Origin: JAAURB01 sp049649525
GTDB taxonomy: Bacteria > Cyanobacteriota > Cyanobacteriia > Cyanobacteriales > Microcoleaceae
Reading direction: 5' to 3'
Assembly (NCBI GenBank): GCA_049649525.1
Contig: JBARZE010000050.1
Span: forward strand, 310,001 to 374,000
Length of the DNA stretch: 64,000 bases
The translations under genes and the position numbers were made by a program. How positions within the stretch are numbered: the first letter of the stretch is position 1; each line of letters begins with the position of its first letter. This document shows, piece by piece, positions 27,191 through 36,026 of the stretch. The notes under the pieces were generated by a model. The model was given only the letters and a program-made list of their open reading frames with translations. It made no database searches and had not been told where the DNA came from.

Positions 27191-27227
27191 AAAATTGCAT
27201 AGGTCAAAAACGGCACCAGACTATTTA
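27191..27227 (+). promoter_or_regulatory. YTGCAT-N21-TA element upstream of the secreted hypothetical gene
   Basis: AAAATTGCATAGGTCAA at 27191-27207, with TTGCAT at 27195-27200, 21 bp, then TATTTA at 27222-27227. The ATG is at 27267. It is the only copy with a 21-bp spacer. Confidence 0.55.
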
Positions 27228-27266
27228 CAGGAAATGACCGATGTTCAATGATTTGATGAGGTTTTT

Positions 27267-28007
27267 ATGGAAAGAATGAGGAAGTTTCTGTCGTTATTGT
27301 CTCTTGCCGCTTTACCCTTAATTGGGTTAGGATTGTCACCCGTTACAGAAGTTGCTGCTCAGTCTCAAAGTCTTTGCAATCGCTCACAATTCTTTGGTCG
27401 AATATTGTACAACATTGCTTTTCCCATGGCGACTTATGAGAAGGCAAGCTGTGAAATTTTAGAGCATCGCAGTAACGGTAATATTGTTTACAACTTCCAA
27501 GTTATTGGTAAAGGAATATGGTTTCAAGCACCACTGTGGACAGAAGTTGTCCTGTTAACCAATTCCTCTGGACAACTAATTGATTTTGCTTGGGGACGGC
27601 ATAACTCAGAATTTTGGCCCCCTGGTTCAACTTATAAAGCAGCGAAAGAAGTAATAAAGGATGCGTTGAAGCAACCTGCCAGTAATTCTACTGCTGTGGG
27701 TGCAATTTGTCTCAAAAATCCTACAAATGAGAAGTTACATTACAGTTATCGATGGGGTGAGAGTCAATGGTTTACTCATTCTATAGAAGCAAAAAAATCA
27801 ACACGCCATTGGTGGACTTATGCACCAGGAAGTCAAACCTCACCTAACTTTCAAATCCAATTTGATGATAGTTTTTCAGAGGGTTATACTGCGGCAACTT
27901 ACAAATTAGAACGATACAGTACGACTGAGCCAGTTCAATGTAATCAGTCTCGAAAATATTCCTTTTCGATAGTCGATAACCAAGTCCGACTCTACAGTGA
28001 GGACTAG
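27267..28007 (+). CDS. Secreted hypothetical protein
   Basis: 246 residues. A clear Sec signal peptide (FLSLLSLAALPLIGLGLSPV, cleavage plausible after VAAQS). The mature part has Cys residues near both ends (SLCNRS, VGAICLKN, VQCNQS) and a Trp-rich middle (HYSYRWGESQWF; RHWWTYAPG), suggesting a disulfide-stabilised beta-rich domain. I do not recognise the family. Sharing the upstream element with the CHAT and caspase genes suggests it belongs to the same response, perhaps as a substrate, inhibitor or ligand-binding partner (inference). Confidence 0.7.
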   Translation: MERMRKFLSLLSLAALPLIGLGLSPVTEVAAQSQSLCNRSQFFGRILYNIAFPMATYEKASCEILEHRSNGNIVYNFQVIGKGIWFQAPLWTEVVLLTNSSGQLIDFAWGRHNSEFWPPGSTYKAAKEVIKDALKQPASNSTAVGAICLKNPTNEKLHYSYRWGESQWFTHSIEAKKSTRHWWTYAPGSQTSPNFQIQFDDSFSEGYTAATYKLERYSTTEPVQCNQSRKYSFSIVDNQVRLYSED

Positions 28008-28230
28008 GAGTTCGTTTAGCGCAGACAAAGGTTAGGGTTAGCACCAGTTAATCCTAGCCTATCTATATCTCGGAAGCATTCTGGGCTACTAAGTCTCTAT
28101 TGTACTAAAACAGGTTCTGATAAAATTTTGTTAGATAGAAACTACGCGATATGGCTGAAGCCGAGCTACGCGATCGCCCTCATAAAATGCGAGTATAATT
28201 AAACATTAGAATTAGCTAGGAGAATAATCC

Positions 28231-28434
28231 ATGTGGAAAGATGAAATTATAGAAGAAATTCATAAAATTCGTCAAAGCTATGCTAGATCCTTTAACTATG
28301 ATTTAAAGGTAATTGTTGCAGATTTACGGAAGAAACAAGCAGAAAGTGGTAGAGAAGTCGTCAATCTGTCATCAAAGCATAGTTTGGTTAAATCTCCGAA
28401 TCAACAAACCAATGATAGTACAATTAAATATTAG
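28231..28434 (+). CDS. Small protein of the MWKDxIxEEIxxIR type
   Basis: 67 residues; begins MWKDEIIEEIHKIRQSYARS and ends in a polar tail. Small proteins with this opening are common in cyanobacteria beside toxin-antitoxin-like and XisH/XisI loci (from memory, not searched). A good Shine-Dalgarno (AGGAG) sits about 10 bp before the ATG. It stops 7 bp before the XisI-like gene, so translation is probably coupled. Confidence 0.65.
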   Translation: MWKDEIIEEIHKIRQSYARSFNYDLKVIVADLRKKQAESGREVVNLSSKHSLVKSPNQQTNDSTIKY

Positions 28435-28441
28435 AATTGGC

Positions 28442-28801
28442 ATGGATCAGTCAGAACAGTATCGGCAAATTATTCAAACTGTCATTAAGCGTCATGCTGA
28501 ATATACTCCCCGTCATGGAGAAATTAAAACCTTGCCTTTATGCGATACAATCAATGACAATTATTTATTAATGGATTTGGGTTGGGATTGTACAGGTCGA
28601 GTTCATGCTGTTGTGTTTCATCTCCGAATTTGTAATAGTAAAATTTGGGTAGAATGGGATGGTACAGAGGAAGGTGTGACTCAAGAACTCTTAGATTTAG
28701 GTGTAGCAAAAGAGGATATTGTTTTAGGTACTCATAGAAATTCTATTGATTGTAGCAATTATAAATTTCATTGCCCAAAAACCTTACTTACCTCTCCCTA
28801 G
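28442..28801 (+). CDS. XisI-like protein with altered C-terminus
   Basis: 119 residues from the ATG at 28442 (MDQSEQYRQIIQTVIKRHAE). The core (IWVEWDGTEEGVTQELLDLGVAKEDIVLG) is characteristic of XisI, named as a controlling factor for fdxN element excision in Anabaena but widespread outside such elements. After VLG the usual HPP-type ending is replaced by unrelated sequence that runs into a copy of the CCTCTCC dispersed palindrome, which supplies the stop. No XisH gene is adjacent. It is probably a degraded or stand-alone copy. Confidence 0.65.
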   Translation: MDQSEQYRQIIQTVIKRHAEYTPRHGEIKTLPLCDTINDNYLLMDLGWDCTGRVHAVVFHLRICNSKIWVEWDGTEEGVTQELLDLGVAKEDIVLGTHRNSIDCSNYKFHCPKTLLTSP

Positions 28802-28927
28802 CCCTCTCCTGGGAGGAGAGGGAAAAAGAATAAGTTTTTTTTATTTGGGAGGGGAAGTAATTAATAGTTTTATATATTTAATAAAGTACTCCCCTCTCCT
28901 GCTAGGAGAGGGGTTGGGGGAGAGGTC
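28791..28927. repeat. Two copies of a dispersed CCTCTCC palindrome
   Basis: Copy one pairs CCCTCTCCT with AGGAGAGGG (28803-28822). Copy two is the palindrome-like run at 28891-28913 followed by GTTGGGGGAGAGG. Together they fill most of the gap between XisI and the subtilisin gene. Related copies lie near 24536-24602, 31311-31331, 31454-31476 and 53757-53778. Confidence 0.75.
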
Positions 28928-28955
28928 AAAAGTAAATAACCCCTGCTGCTTGAAT

Positions 28956-28990
28956 AAACTGCATACCTTCGTCACGCCAAAAAATATAGG
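28956..28990 (+). promoter_or_regulatory. YTGCAT-N20-TA element upstream of the subtilisin gene
   Basis: AAACTGCATACCTTC at 28956-28970, with CTGCAT at 28959-28964, 20 bp, then TATAGG at 28985-28990. The ATG is at 29024, 33 bp further. Confidence 0.5.
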
Positions 28991-29023
28991 TAAGTAACCC
29001 AACGTTAAAGGATATCTAACACC

Positions 29024-31192
29024 ATGAAACGGTTACTTTCTAGCTTGACTCTCACCGGATGCTTTCTCGCCGCAGCTATAACTCCTAATCTCCTTAATTC
29101 TCAAACTGTTACAGCTCAAAATAATCACGATTTATTCTACACGTTTTATGGTCAGCCAATTCCTCTGAGTTTACGACAAGATGTTATTGCTGTTTCCTTC
29201 AATGAAACCCCCAACTCCTCTTCACGCAGTCGCAGTTTAACTCCTTCTTTGCCGCTATATTTACAACTACAACAAGATTTAGAAAATGGGGGTAGCAATT
29301 CCCGTGGCGGCAGTCGTGGCAGCAGTAATGAACAAACGGTTAAAATTGATGTTCAACCCCTGGGAGAACGGTATGCTATTGTTGTAGTTCCTCCCAATAG
29401 TCCTAACAATTTAACGCAACAAATTCATCAACAGTCTTATGTTGAAAATACTTTACCCGTACTTTCATTCAGCCAAAATCAAGCAGAAAATCCTCAAACG
29501 GTAGTTCTTCCGAATGAAATTTTAGTCAGTTTTGACCCTGATTTATCTGAAGATCAAATTCAATCTTTACTCAACCGTTATCAGTTAGAAATTATTCGAC
29601 CTCTACAGTTTACACCTAACAATTATTTGGTTCGTTCTCAAACTCAACAGGGAACAGAAATTCTTAATGTTGCGAATAGTTTAACTCGTATTTCTGGCAT
29701 TGAGTCGGCTACTCCTAATTTTGTTCAATCTCTGAATTACACGGTTGAAGATATAACGTTAAACGCAACTACTGCCACAACTGCAAAAAATCGTTTACAA
29801 CAGACAATTGCAACTTTACCTAAAATTAAAGCAGAATTTGAGAGTGAATTATTACCCATCGCTTGGCATCTTAACAGCACTGCACAACGGGGTCAATATC
29901 GCCCTCGCACCGATATTCGCGCCACAGAAGCCTGGAAACAGAGTAACGGCGGCGAAGGGGTTGTGGTGGCAGTCTTGGATAGTTTAATTCAATGGGATCA
30001 TCCGGACTTAGCGGAGAATTTACATACTGTTAAAGATGTCTCTAATTTATTGCCCGGTGAAACTCACGGTTGGGACTTTACCAGCAAAAGCAGCACTTGT
30101 ACGTCTCAACTATTGAAAACTTGCATGGTTGGCGATCCCGATACCCGTGTTAGCGAGGCAGAACTAAGCCAGATGCGGCCTCATTTTCAAAATACTTTTC
30201 AACTGTCAGATGAGGCGTTATTGCAGGAATACGACCGTTTAGCCCAGGTTCTGAAGCGTCGTAATTCTAGTTTATCAGTCTCTGAATTAGCGGATCAAGT
30301 ACGCGATCGCATCCGTCGTCAAATTGCGGCTGAGTTTCATGGCACATGGTCTGCTGGCGTTATTTTAGCCCAACCGGAAGCGGGACAAGGCGCAGTCGGA
30401 GTTGCACCGAAAGCCAAGTTATTACCTGTGCGCGTATTTGGCTTAAATGGAGAAATTACCGCCGCCCGTTTAATTGAAGCAATAGGTTATGCAGCAGAAC
30501 GAGACGTAGATGTGATTAACTTAAGTTTAGGGAGTGTCTTACCGCATCAAGGTTTAGCGGATCAGGTTTTTCGTATTATTGATCGTCATCCTAATTTAGT
30601 CATTGTTGCTTCTGCCGGAAATAATGAACTCGATGGGGTCTCGTTTCCGGCGGCGATACCGGGAGTAATTTCAGTCGGGGCAACTTCCCGCGAAGGAAAA
30701 CGGTCATTTTACAGCAGTTATGGCGGGCGGTTGGATGTGATGGCACCGGGTGGAGAAACGGAATTAGATATTAGTGGCGGTATTTTAACCACGGGGGGAA
30801 CTTGGGTTGATGGGTTTTGGCAAGGGATAACGGTTACAGACAACTCCTGGGGTGTTGCCCTCGACCCGTTGGGACAGTATGTACAGGTACAAGGAACCTC
30901 TTTTTCTGCACCTACAGTGGCGGGAGTGGTGGCGTTAATGCGGGGGGTAAATCCTAGTTTAAATCGAGATTCATTAGCTGCTATTCTCAAAGAAACATCA
31001 AGTTATGATGCGTTGAATTTATCACAATCAGAAATTAATCGTTATCGTTTACAAAAGAGTGTGGGATTAACGTCAAAACAAGACCGTTTATCAGGCGTTT
31101 TTCCGTTACCTGAAGCCGTTTCAGCGGAGCAATATTTCTTTGGTAATGGGTTAGTTAATGCTGAGGCAGCGGTGAAGAAAGCTCAAAAGTAG
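29024..31192 (+). CDS. Secreted subtilisin-family (S8) serine peptidase
   Basis: 722 residues. Signal peptide (LSSLTLTGCFLAAAITPNLL, cleavage plausible near VTAQ). A ~270-residue N-terminal region includes a pro-domain-like segment (EILVSFDPDLSEDQIQSLL). The catalytic triad is intact: D319 in VVAVLDSLIQWDHP, H439 in FHGTWSAGVI and S626 in GTSFSAPTVAGV, with oxyanion Asn in VASAGNN. An insertion of ~100 residues between D and H is predicted coiled and Arg/Gln-rich. It should act outside the cytoplasm after pro-domain removal, which a neighbouring caspase or CHAT enzyme might help with (inference). It carries the shared upstream element. Confidence 0.95.
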   Translation: MKRLLSSLTLTGCFLAAAITPNLLNSQTVTAQNNHDLFYTFYGQPIPLSLRQDVIAVSFNETPNSSSRSRSLTPSLPLYLQLQQDLENGGSNSRGGSRGSSNEQTVKIDVQPLGERYAIVVVPPNSPNNLTQQIHQQSYVENTLPVLSFSQNQAENPQTVVLPNEILVSFDPDLSEDQIQSLLNRYQLEIIRPLQFTPNNYLVRSQTQQGTEILNVANSLTRISGIESATPNFVQSLNYTVEDITLNATTATTAKNRLQQTIATLPKIKAEFESELLPIAWHLNSTAQRGQYRPRTDIRATEAWKQSNGGEGVVVAVLDSLIQWDHPDLAENLHTVKDVSNLLPGETHGWDFTSKSSTCTSQLLKTCMVGDPDTRVSEAELSQMRPHFQNTFQLSDEALLQEYDRLAQVLKRRNSSLSVSELADQVRDRIRRQIAAEFHGTWSAGVILAQPEAGQGAVGVAPKAKLLPVRVFGLNGEITAARLIEAIGYAAERDVDVINLSLGSVLPHQGLADQVFRIIDRHPNLVIVASAGNNELDGVSFPAAIPGVISVGATSREGKRSFYSSYGGRLDVMAPGGETELDISGGILTTGGTWVDGFWQGITVTDNSWGVALDPLGQYVQVQGTSFSAPTVAGVVALMRGVNPSLNRDSLAAILKETSSYDALNLSQSEINRYRLQKSVGLTSKQDRLSGVFPLPEAVSAEQYFFGNGLVNAEAAVKKAQK

Positions 31193-31599
31193 GTAAATTT
31201 TAGGATAGATATTTAGGAGTTGAAAATATATCACACTACGCATTGACTTCGGGACATTGTCAAAACATGAGTTCGATGACCTCTCCTCAACCCCTCTCAC
31301 CTCTCCCTAGCCCTCTCCTACGAGGAGAGGGAAACTGTGTCCCAAAGGGACTATTTTATAAGGTCGAAGGAAATTGTCTTTTAAAAGGACTATTTAATGA
31401 TGGAAAGGGGCTTATACATCTTTGAAAAATGACTAAAAACTGGGATTTTGAAGCCTCTCTCCTATTAGGGGAGAGGTTTGGAGAGGGGTTTTTCTCTAGA
31501 ATCGAATTCACGTTGTCAACTAAGTAAGCTGTCATGTATTTAAATTGAGACTTCTGTACAGACGTTACATGTAACGTCTCTACTGACTTCTGACTCACT
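31193..31599. other. Repeat-filled intergenic region
   Basis: 407 bp between the subtilisin gene and the convergent operon. It contains two more CCTCTCC palindromes (31311-31331 and 31454-31476) and a perfect 18-bp palindrome GACGTTACATGTAACGTC at 31561-31578. Short open frames here are repeat artefacts; I see no gene. The hairpins may terminate transcription from both sides. Confidence 0.7.
31561..31578. repeat. 18-bp perfect palindrome
   Basis: GACGTTACATGTAACGTC. A one-base variant lies at 62261-62278 and a half copy near 51439, marking a dispersed element family. Confidence 0.8.
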
Positions 31600-32373
31600 C
31601 TACCGACACAATCGATTAACTGTTTGATTAATTAATTGTTTTAAATCTTCAGAAGGAGTCTCAACAGATAAGACTTCTTGCCAAAATTCTGACCACAATT
31701 GTTGACTAGCAAAATAATCAGCACGTTGTAAGATTGCCGCATCTCCCGTAATATTTTCTGCTGCTAACTTTTGTTCTAATTGTTGTAATTCTTGATTAAT
31801 AGCATTTCGTTCTTCAGTCGTTAGAATTCTAAAGGGAATCGGACGATAATCAATTGGCGGATTAGTTGAAACATAAAGTTCATAAACTTGACCCGGTTGT
31901 AATGCCGTTTCTACAGCAATTTGATAGAGTTTCAAAGGTGTTAAATCGTCAGATTGAAGGTTTAAATTAACTCTATTTTCTTCAGAGATATCTTGACTCC
32001 AAACAACCGTTTGACTATTTTGTTCTCTAATTTCAATTTGAGTAATATTTCCTTTCCAAGTAAACGTTGGACGATTATTTAAAATGGGTTCAACTTCTGA
32101 AAATTGGTAAGGTGAAATCGGACAAAAACCGTCTCCTCTACTGCCTCCATTTCCTCCTTCTTCTGGTACAGGTTCACTACGGGGGAAGAATTTACGCCAA
32201 AGTTGACTTCCTCCTTCACTACCTTCGTCAGAAAAGGGTTCAGAACGTTGTGAGAAAGGATGAGGTTGTATTAGAGTATTGAAGGAAAAAATATCAACTT
32301 GGATAATAGCTGGAATCAATAATAAAGACAAACTCATCATTTGAGTCAAAAGATTAAGCTGATTAAATTTCAT
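31600..32373 (-). CDS. DUF928-like secreted protein
   Basis: 257 residues, last gene of the four-gene operon, 31 bp after the CHAT-CHASE2 gene. Hydrophobic N-terminus (MMSLSLLLIPAIIQVDIF) followed by a low-complexity Gly/Glu/Ser segment with a duplicated RSEPxxxEGxxGGS unit, then a beta domain (PTFTWKGNITQIEIREQNSQ; YELYVSTNPPIDYRPIPF) and a helical tail. The layout matches DUF928 proteins found with CHAT-CHASE2 genes in cyanobacteria (recognised from memory). Probably periplasmic, possibly contacting the CHASE2 sensor domain (inference). Confidence 0.65.
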   Translation of the reverse strand: MKFNQLNLLTQMMSLSLLLIPAIIQVDIFSFNTLIQPHPFSQRSEPFSDEGSEGGSQLWRKFFPRSEPVPEEGGNGGSRGDGFCPISPYQFSEVEPILNNRPTFTWKGNITQIEIREQNSQTVVWSQDISEENRVNLNLQSDDLTPLKLYQIAVETALQPGQVYELYVSTNPPIDYRPIPFRILTTEERNAINQELQQLEQKLAAENITGDAAILQRADYFASQQLWSEFWQEVLSVETPSEDLKQLINQTVNRLCR

Positions 32374-32404
32374 GAATGATGTCTCCTCACAGTTATAAAA
32401 AAAA

Positions 32405-34828
32405 TTAATTCTTGAAAGAGTTACTCTCTATTAAATTAGGTGTAACGTAAAACCAGATTAAAACAACAGGTATCGTAATCGGCAATAAAATTAAAGCTGA
32501 TATATAAAGCTGTAAGCTAATTAATCCATAGATTAACGTACTACCTATTAAAATCAGAATGATGTTTTTAGGAGAAATGTCATAATTTTTAATGAAAATA
32601 CTAATACTTTTGGCAATAGGAACAAATAGCCAAAGTAGCCATAAATCTGATATTGGAATGACAAAATGGTTATCTAAGAAATGATGAAATAGGTAAGCGT
32701 GAACTTTGCCACCTACAAATAATGGACAGTCTAGCTGAGACTGAGATGTTTTTTGCCAATAACAAAATGCTGGTGGCGCAGATAAATTGTCCTCGCCAAA
32801 TTTATTTACTCCTGCGGTTCGATATCCTCCCGGTATAATAAAAACAACAGATTGAGAATATTTTTGTTGCAGTTGACTCGGTTGAGTGGCTAAAAAATCT
32901 TTTGCTGAAATCGTTTTATAAACTAATTGAGGTGGGATAGAAAAATCAGTAATTGGGTGTAGCCAATACTGTCTAAAACTATAGCCAATTTGAGTAATTT
33001 CTGAAGGTTGTATCCATTGATTAAATAAAGTTTGAGTCAGTTCAGTTGGATTTTTAGGTTGTAATAAATTTCCTCCTGAATCAAGATAAACTTTTGCTAA
33101 AGCGAGTAAATAACTGAGAGGTAAAGGACGTTCTTCTGTTAATAAAGGGCGTTCTTCTGTGAGGAAAGGTATGAGGGTCATAAAACGACCCTTTCGCCAA
33201 ATAATAGTATCCCCTTGCCAAGTTTGAGAGGTAATAAATTGCTCGTTTGGCCACAGTCGATAGCCAGGTTTTGTACTTCGGCTGGTTGCCAGAATAAACA
33301 AAGTTTCTAAAGCTTTAGCCTGATTTAATGCTATTTTAAATATCGCATCTTCTTCGGGTTGAGGTGCATTTAACACATAGTCAAGACCAATAATTTTACG
33401 GTTAAATTGAGTCGCTTGATTTACTAATTTAGCTAGATAGGAACGACTCATTATAGTGGGGTCAGGCAATCCAGCAGCCGCGAGAGAAGGCTCATCTATT
33501 TCAACTAATAAAATATCAGGTTTTGTTTGAGGAAGCTGTTGGGTGAGATTACGATAAATCGCTTGATTTTTTACTCTTTGTTCTAATAGTTGATACTGAA
33601 CAGGAATTTGCCAGCTTAAAATAGATAAGGTGGCTAAAGCAACTACTTCATACCATTTCGGACGAATAAACTGCTTGATAAATGTTCGCCATCCTGAGGG
33701 TTGAAGTTGAAACCATTGAGTATTAGGATAACAAAATAAGGAAGGAATTAGATAAGCGGATGGATAGGTAAAAGATTTCTCTATTTCTAGAGTATTACAA
33801 GCTGTAATTAAGGATTCTTGAACGGTTTTATATTCTGCTAAATGTTGCAGAAATTGTAATAAGAATTCTTGCGCTACTGGATTAGGAATGGGTTCTCGCA
33901 TAACAGCAACTTGACTAATTCCTAAGTTAATTAGAGTTTCAGCAATATTTAAGCCATTACAAGAGTTAAATAAAGCAAATTGTAAGCCATTATTTTTCGC
34001 AATTTCTAACTGATGGCTAATATTTTGAATGTGTAAAGACTCTTCGGGAGCTATTCCTAATTCTCCCCCTGTCATTGATGTTTCATTACTATGTCCGGCA
34101 AAAAATAAGACATCCCAGCCTTTTTCATCCGTAAGAGCTTGCTTAATTTCTGTTTCTAATTCTGAAATAGATTTCTCTAGCTCCCAACCTACTGCTTTAA
34201 TTTCTGCTAGGGGTTGAAGTTGACTTTTTAGAGCCTTTAAATCTCCTTTAAAGTTAGTATTACCATCCTGACCAATAATGGCTAAAATTCGTGAGCGAGA
34301 GCGCTTAATTTTAGGTGCAGGACGCGCTGTAATTTGATTAGGAATCCTAGAAATAAATAGAGAATTAGTATTAGCAAATTCTGCGCCTATTTCCCAAGAT
34401 TCCCAAGGTAGCTTTGCCAGTTCTATTGAACTACAAACTAGATAAAGATTGGCTGATTGATTAGTAGAATTATTGCGGGAAATCTCAGCGATTTTAGCAC
34501 GAATATCAAACAGTTGAGAATGGCGTAACCATTGATTAAAATCATACAATAAACGGGCTTCGGCTTCCGTTAAACGACCTTTCCAATCTGTTATATTGGG
34601 TGAAATTGTGCCACTTCCGGCTGATTTTCCTCGGAAATTATTGTCTTTTTTCTCTACATTTGATGTAGCTTGTGCTTGATAGAACTTAAGGTAAGCTTTC
34701 TGCCATTCTTGATAAAGGCTGATTACAGTTTTGGGAAATAAAATCTGTGCAGATAGTCTGTTTTCTGCTTCCCACGCCAACTCAAATAAACAGGATTGTT
34801 CAACTTTTTGAACGTACAATTTTAGCAT
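32405..34828 (-). CDS. CHAT-CHASE2 membrane protein
   Basis: 807 residues. The N-terminal ~370 residues include a CHAT peptidase domain with H246 in FFAGHSNETS and C290 in LFNSCNGLN. A membrane helix (YEVVALATLSILSWQI, ~393-410) leads into a CHASE2 extracellular sensor (NQAIYRNLTQQLPQ ... DILLVEIDEPSL ... IIGLDYVLN), and three helices close the C-terminus. CHASE2 normally sits in front of kinases or cyclases; here the cytoplasmic output is the CHAT domain, so an external signal may control proteolysis (inference). It lies 17 bp downstream of the DUF1822 gene in the same operon. Confidence 0.9.
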   Translation of the reverse strand: MLKLYVQKVEQSCLFELAWEAENRLSAQILFPKTVISLYQEWQKAYLKFYQAQATSNVEKKDNNFRGKSAGSGTISPNITDWKGRLTEAEARLLYDFNQWLRHSQLFDIRAKIAEISRNNSTNQSANLYLVCSSIELAKLPWESWEIGAEFANTNSLFISRIPNQITARPAPKIKRSRSRILAIIGQDGNTNFKGDLKALKSQLQPLAEIKAVGWELEKSISELETEIKQALTDEKGWDVLFFAGHSNETSMTGGELGIAPEESLHIQNISHQLEIAKNNGLQFALFNSCNGLNIAETLINLGISQVAVMREPIPNPVAQEFLLQFLQHLAEYKTVQESLITACNTLEIEKSFTYPSAYLIPSLFCYPNTQWFQLQPSGWRTFIKQFIRPKWYEVVALATLSILSWQIPVQYQLLEQRVKNQAIYRNLTQQLPQTKPDILLVEIDEPSLAAAGLPDPTIMSRSYLAKLVNQATQFNRKIIGLDYVLNAPQPEEDAIFKIALNQAKALETLFILATSRSTKPGYRLWPNEQFITSQTWQGDTIIWRKGRFMTLIPFLTEERPLLTEERPLPLSYLLALAKVYLDSGGNLLQPKNPTELTQTLFNQWIQPSEITQIGYSFRQYWLHPITDFSIPPQLVYKTISAKDFLATQPSQLQQKYSQSVVFIIPGGYRTAGVNKFGEDNLSAPPAFCYWQKTSQSQLDCPLFVGGKVHAYLFHHFLDNHFVIPISDLWLLWLFVPIAKSISIFIKNYDISPKNIILILIGSTLIYGLISLQLYISALILLPITIPVVLIWFYVTPNLIESNSFKN

Positions 34829-34845
34829 AAATTCCTCTAGTAAAA

Positions 34846-35985
34846 TTAACGAGTAAAAGTGAATGGCGGTAATGTAATTGCCATCCCGTTAGGAAGAGTA
34901 ATCGTAACATGAAACTGTTCATTATAAGCTCCAATCACTTGAGCATAAATATAATCTTTTGTCGGGTCATTGAGAACAGGTTCTTCTAATATTTGTAATT
35001 CATCTCGAACCGTTAATTGAGTGCCAATGGGTAAGTCAGAATTAGCTTGCGTGGTAAGTAATAGCAATAGCATCCATTCAGGAGAATTGATATCAGTATC
35101 AATCTGCCAAGTTGTGGCATATAAACGCATGGCAACATCACCCCAAACAAACTCGCGGTAGGCAGTTCTGGCTTCAAAAGGAATAACTAATTGTGCTTGA
35201 TTTCTTAACTCTGTAACGGCATCACTAAACAGTTCTATCGGACTTCTTAAATCTCGAAATACTGAACTATAAGATAAGGGAGGAAGTAACGTCCAAGATA
35301 ATTCTTCTGCAATTTGACCTAAATGATTTTTAAGCCAGTCTCCCACATTTAAAATGGGTTTAGAGGAGGTTTTAGGTTCTATTAAAGATTGCGAATGAGT
35401 TATTTCTTCTGGTTTCAAGCATCGTAAATATAGCAATAGAAGGTCAGGTTTAAGCTCAAACCAATCTGTTGAAACTAAAGCTAACTCCTCATCTAAAATG
35501 ATAGGATTTTGTTGATTGAGTTGGGTAGGTGTGAGATATCCCAATACAGCCACATTCACCTGTTCTTCTGCCTCTTCTAAAACAGGTAAATCTTCAATCA
35601 CTTCTACCAATACATGAAATTGAACGGGATTAACTGCATCTTCTAAGTAACCTCGCGGCACGCAAATTTCTGAATTTAAGTCACTATCAGTTACAATAAT
35701 ATTCAGTTTAAAGTTGTTAACGTCAAGTTGATGGATAGAAGAATTTGAAGCTGGGGATAAGTCATCTTTAACTAATAATTCAGGAGCGCGTTGCTGTAAC
35801 CATTCAATTGTCCCCAGTTTAGCTAAAAGATTTAAATAAGCTTGCCATTGTTGCCGAGGATGAGTGGCGATAGTTTGACTCAAGTTTGCGGCTAGATTGA
35901 CTTGCTCTAACGTCAGAGAAATACTATCTTCTTTAATGAATTTACCAGAGTTAATATTGTCGTATTCCATTATTGTGTTTTTCAT
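34846..35985 (-). CDS. DUF1822 family protein
   Basis: 379 residues, soluble. Opening ISLTLEQVNLAANLSQTIATH and QQWQAYLNLLAKLGTIEWLQ match my recollection of the cyanobacterial DUF1822 family, usually next to CHAT-CHASE2 and sigma-like genes. The C-terminal half is beta-rich (QLTVRDELQILEEPVLNDP; HVTITLPNGMAITLPPF). No enzymatic motif is visible. Position between the sigma-like gene (41 bp gap) and CHAT-CHASE2 (17 bp gap) suggests a regulatory or adaptor role. Confidence 0.75.
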   Translation of the reverse strand: MKNTIMEYDNINSGKFIKEDSISLTLEQVNLAANLSQTIATHPRQQWQAYLNLLAKLGTIEWLQQRAPELLVKDDLSPASNSSIHQLDVNNFKLNIIVTDSDLNSEICVPRGYLEDAVNPVQFHVLVEVIEDLPVLEEAEEQVNVAVLGYLTPTQLNQQNPIILDEELALVSTDWFELKPDLLLLYLRCLKPEEITHSQSLIEPKTSSKPILNVGDWLKNHLGQIAEELSWTLLPPLSYSSVFRDLRSPIELFSDAVTELRNQAQLVIPFEARTAYREFVWGDVAMRLYATTWQIDTDINSPEWMLLLLLTTQANSDLPIGTQLTVRDELQILEEPVLNDPTKDYIYAQVIGAYNEQFHVTITLPNGMAITLPPFTFTR

Positions 35986-36026
35986 GGGTTTAATTTCTAA
36001 CTAGCATTCAAGGGTTTAGTGAAAGA

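Noticed and set aside
31243..31598. Short open frames around 31.3-31.6 kb
   Set aside because: Generated by CCTCTCC palindromes and an 18-bp palindrome; no protein-like sequence.
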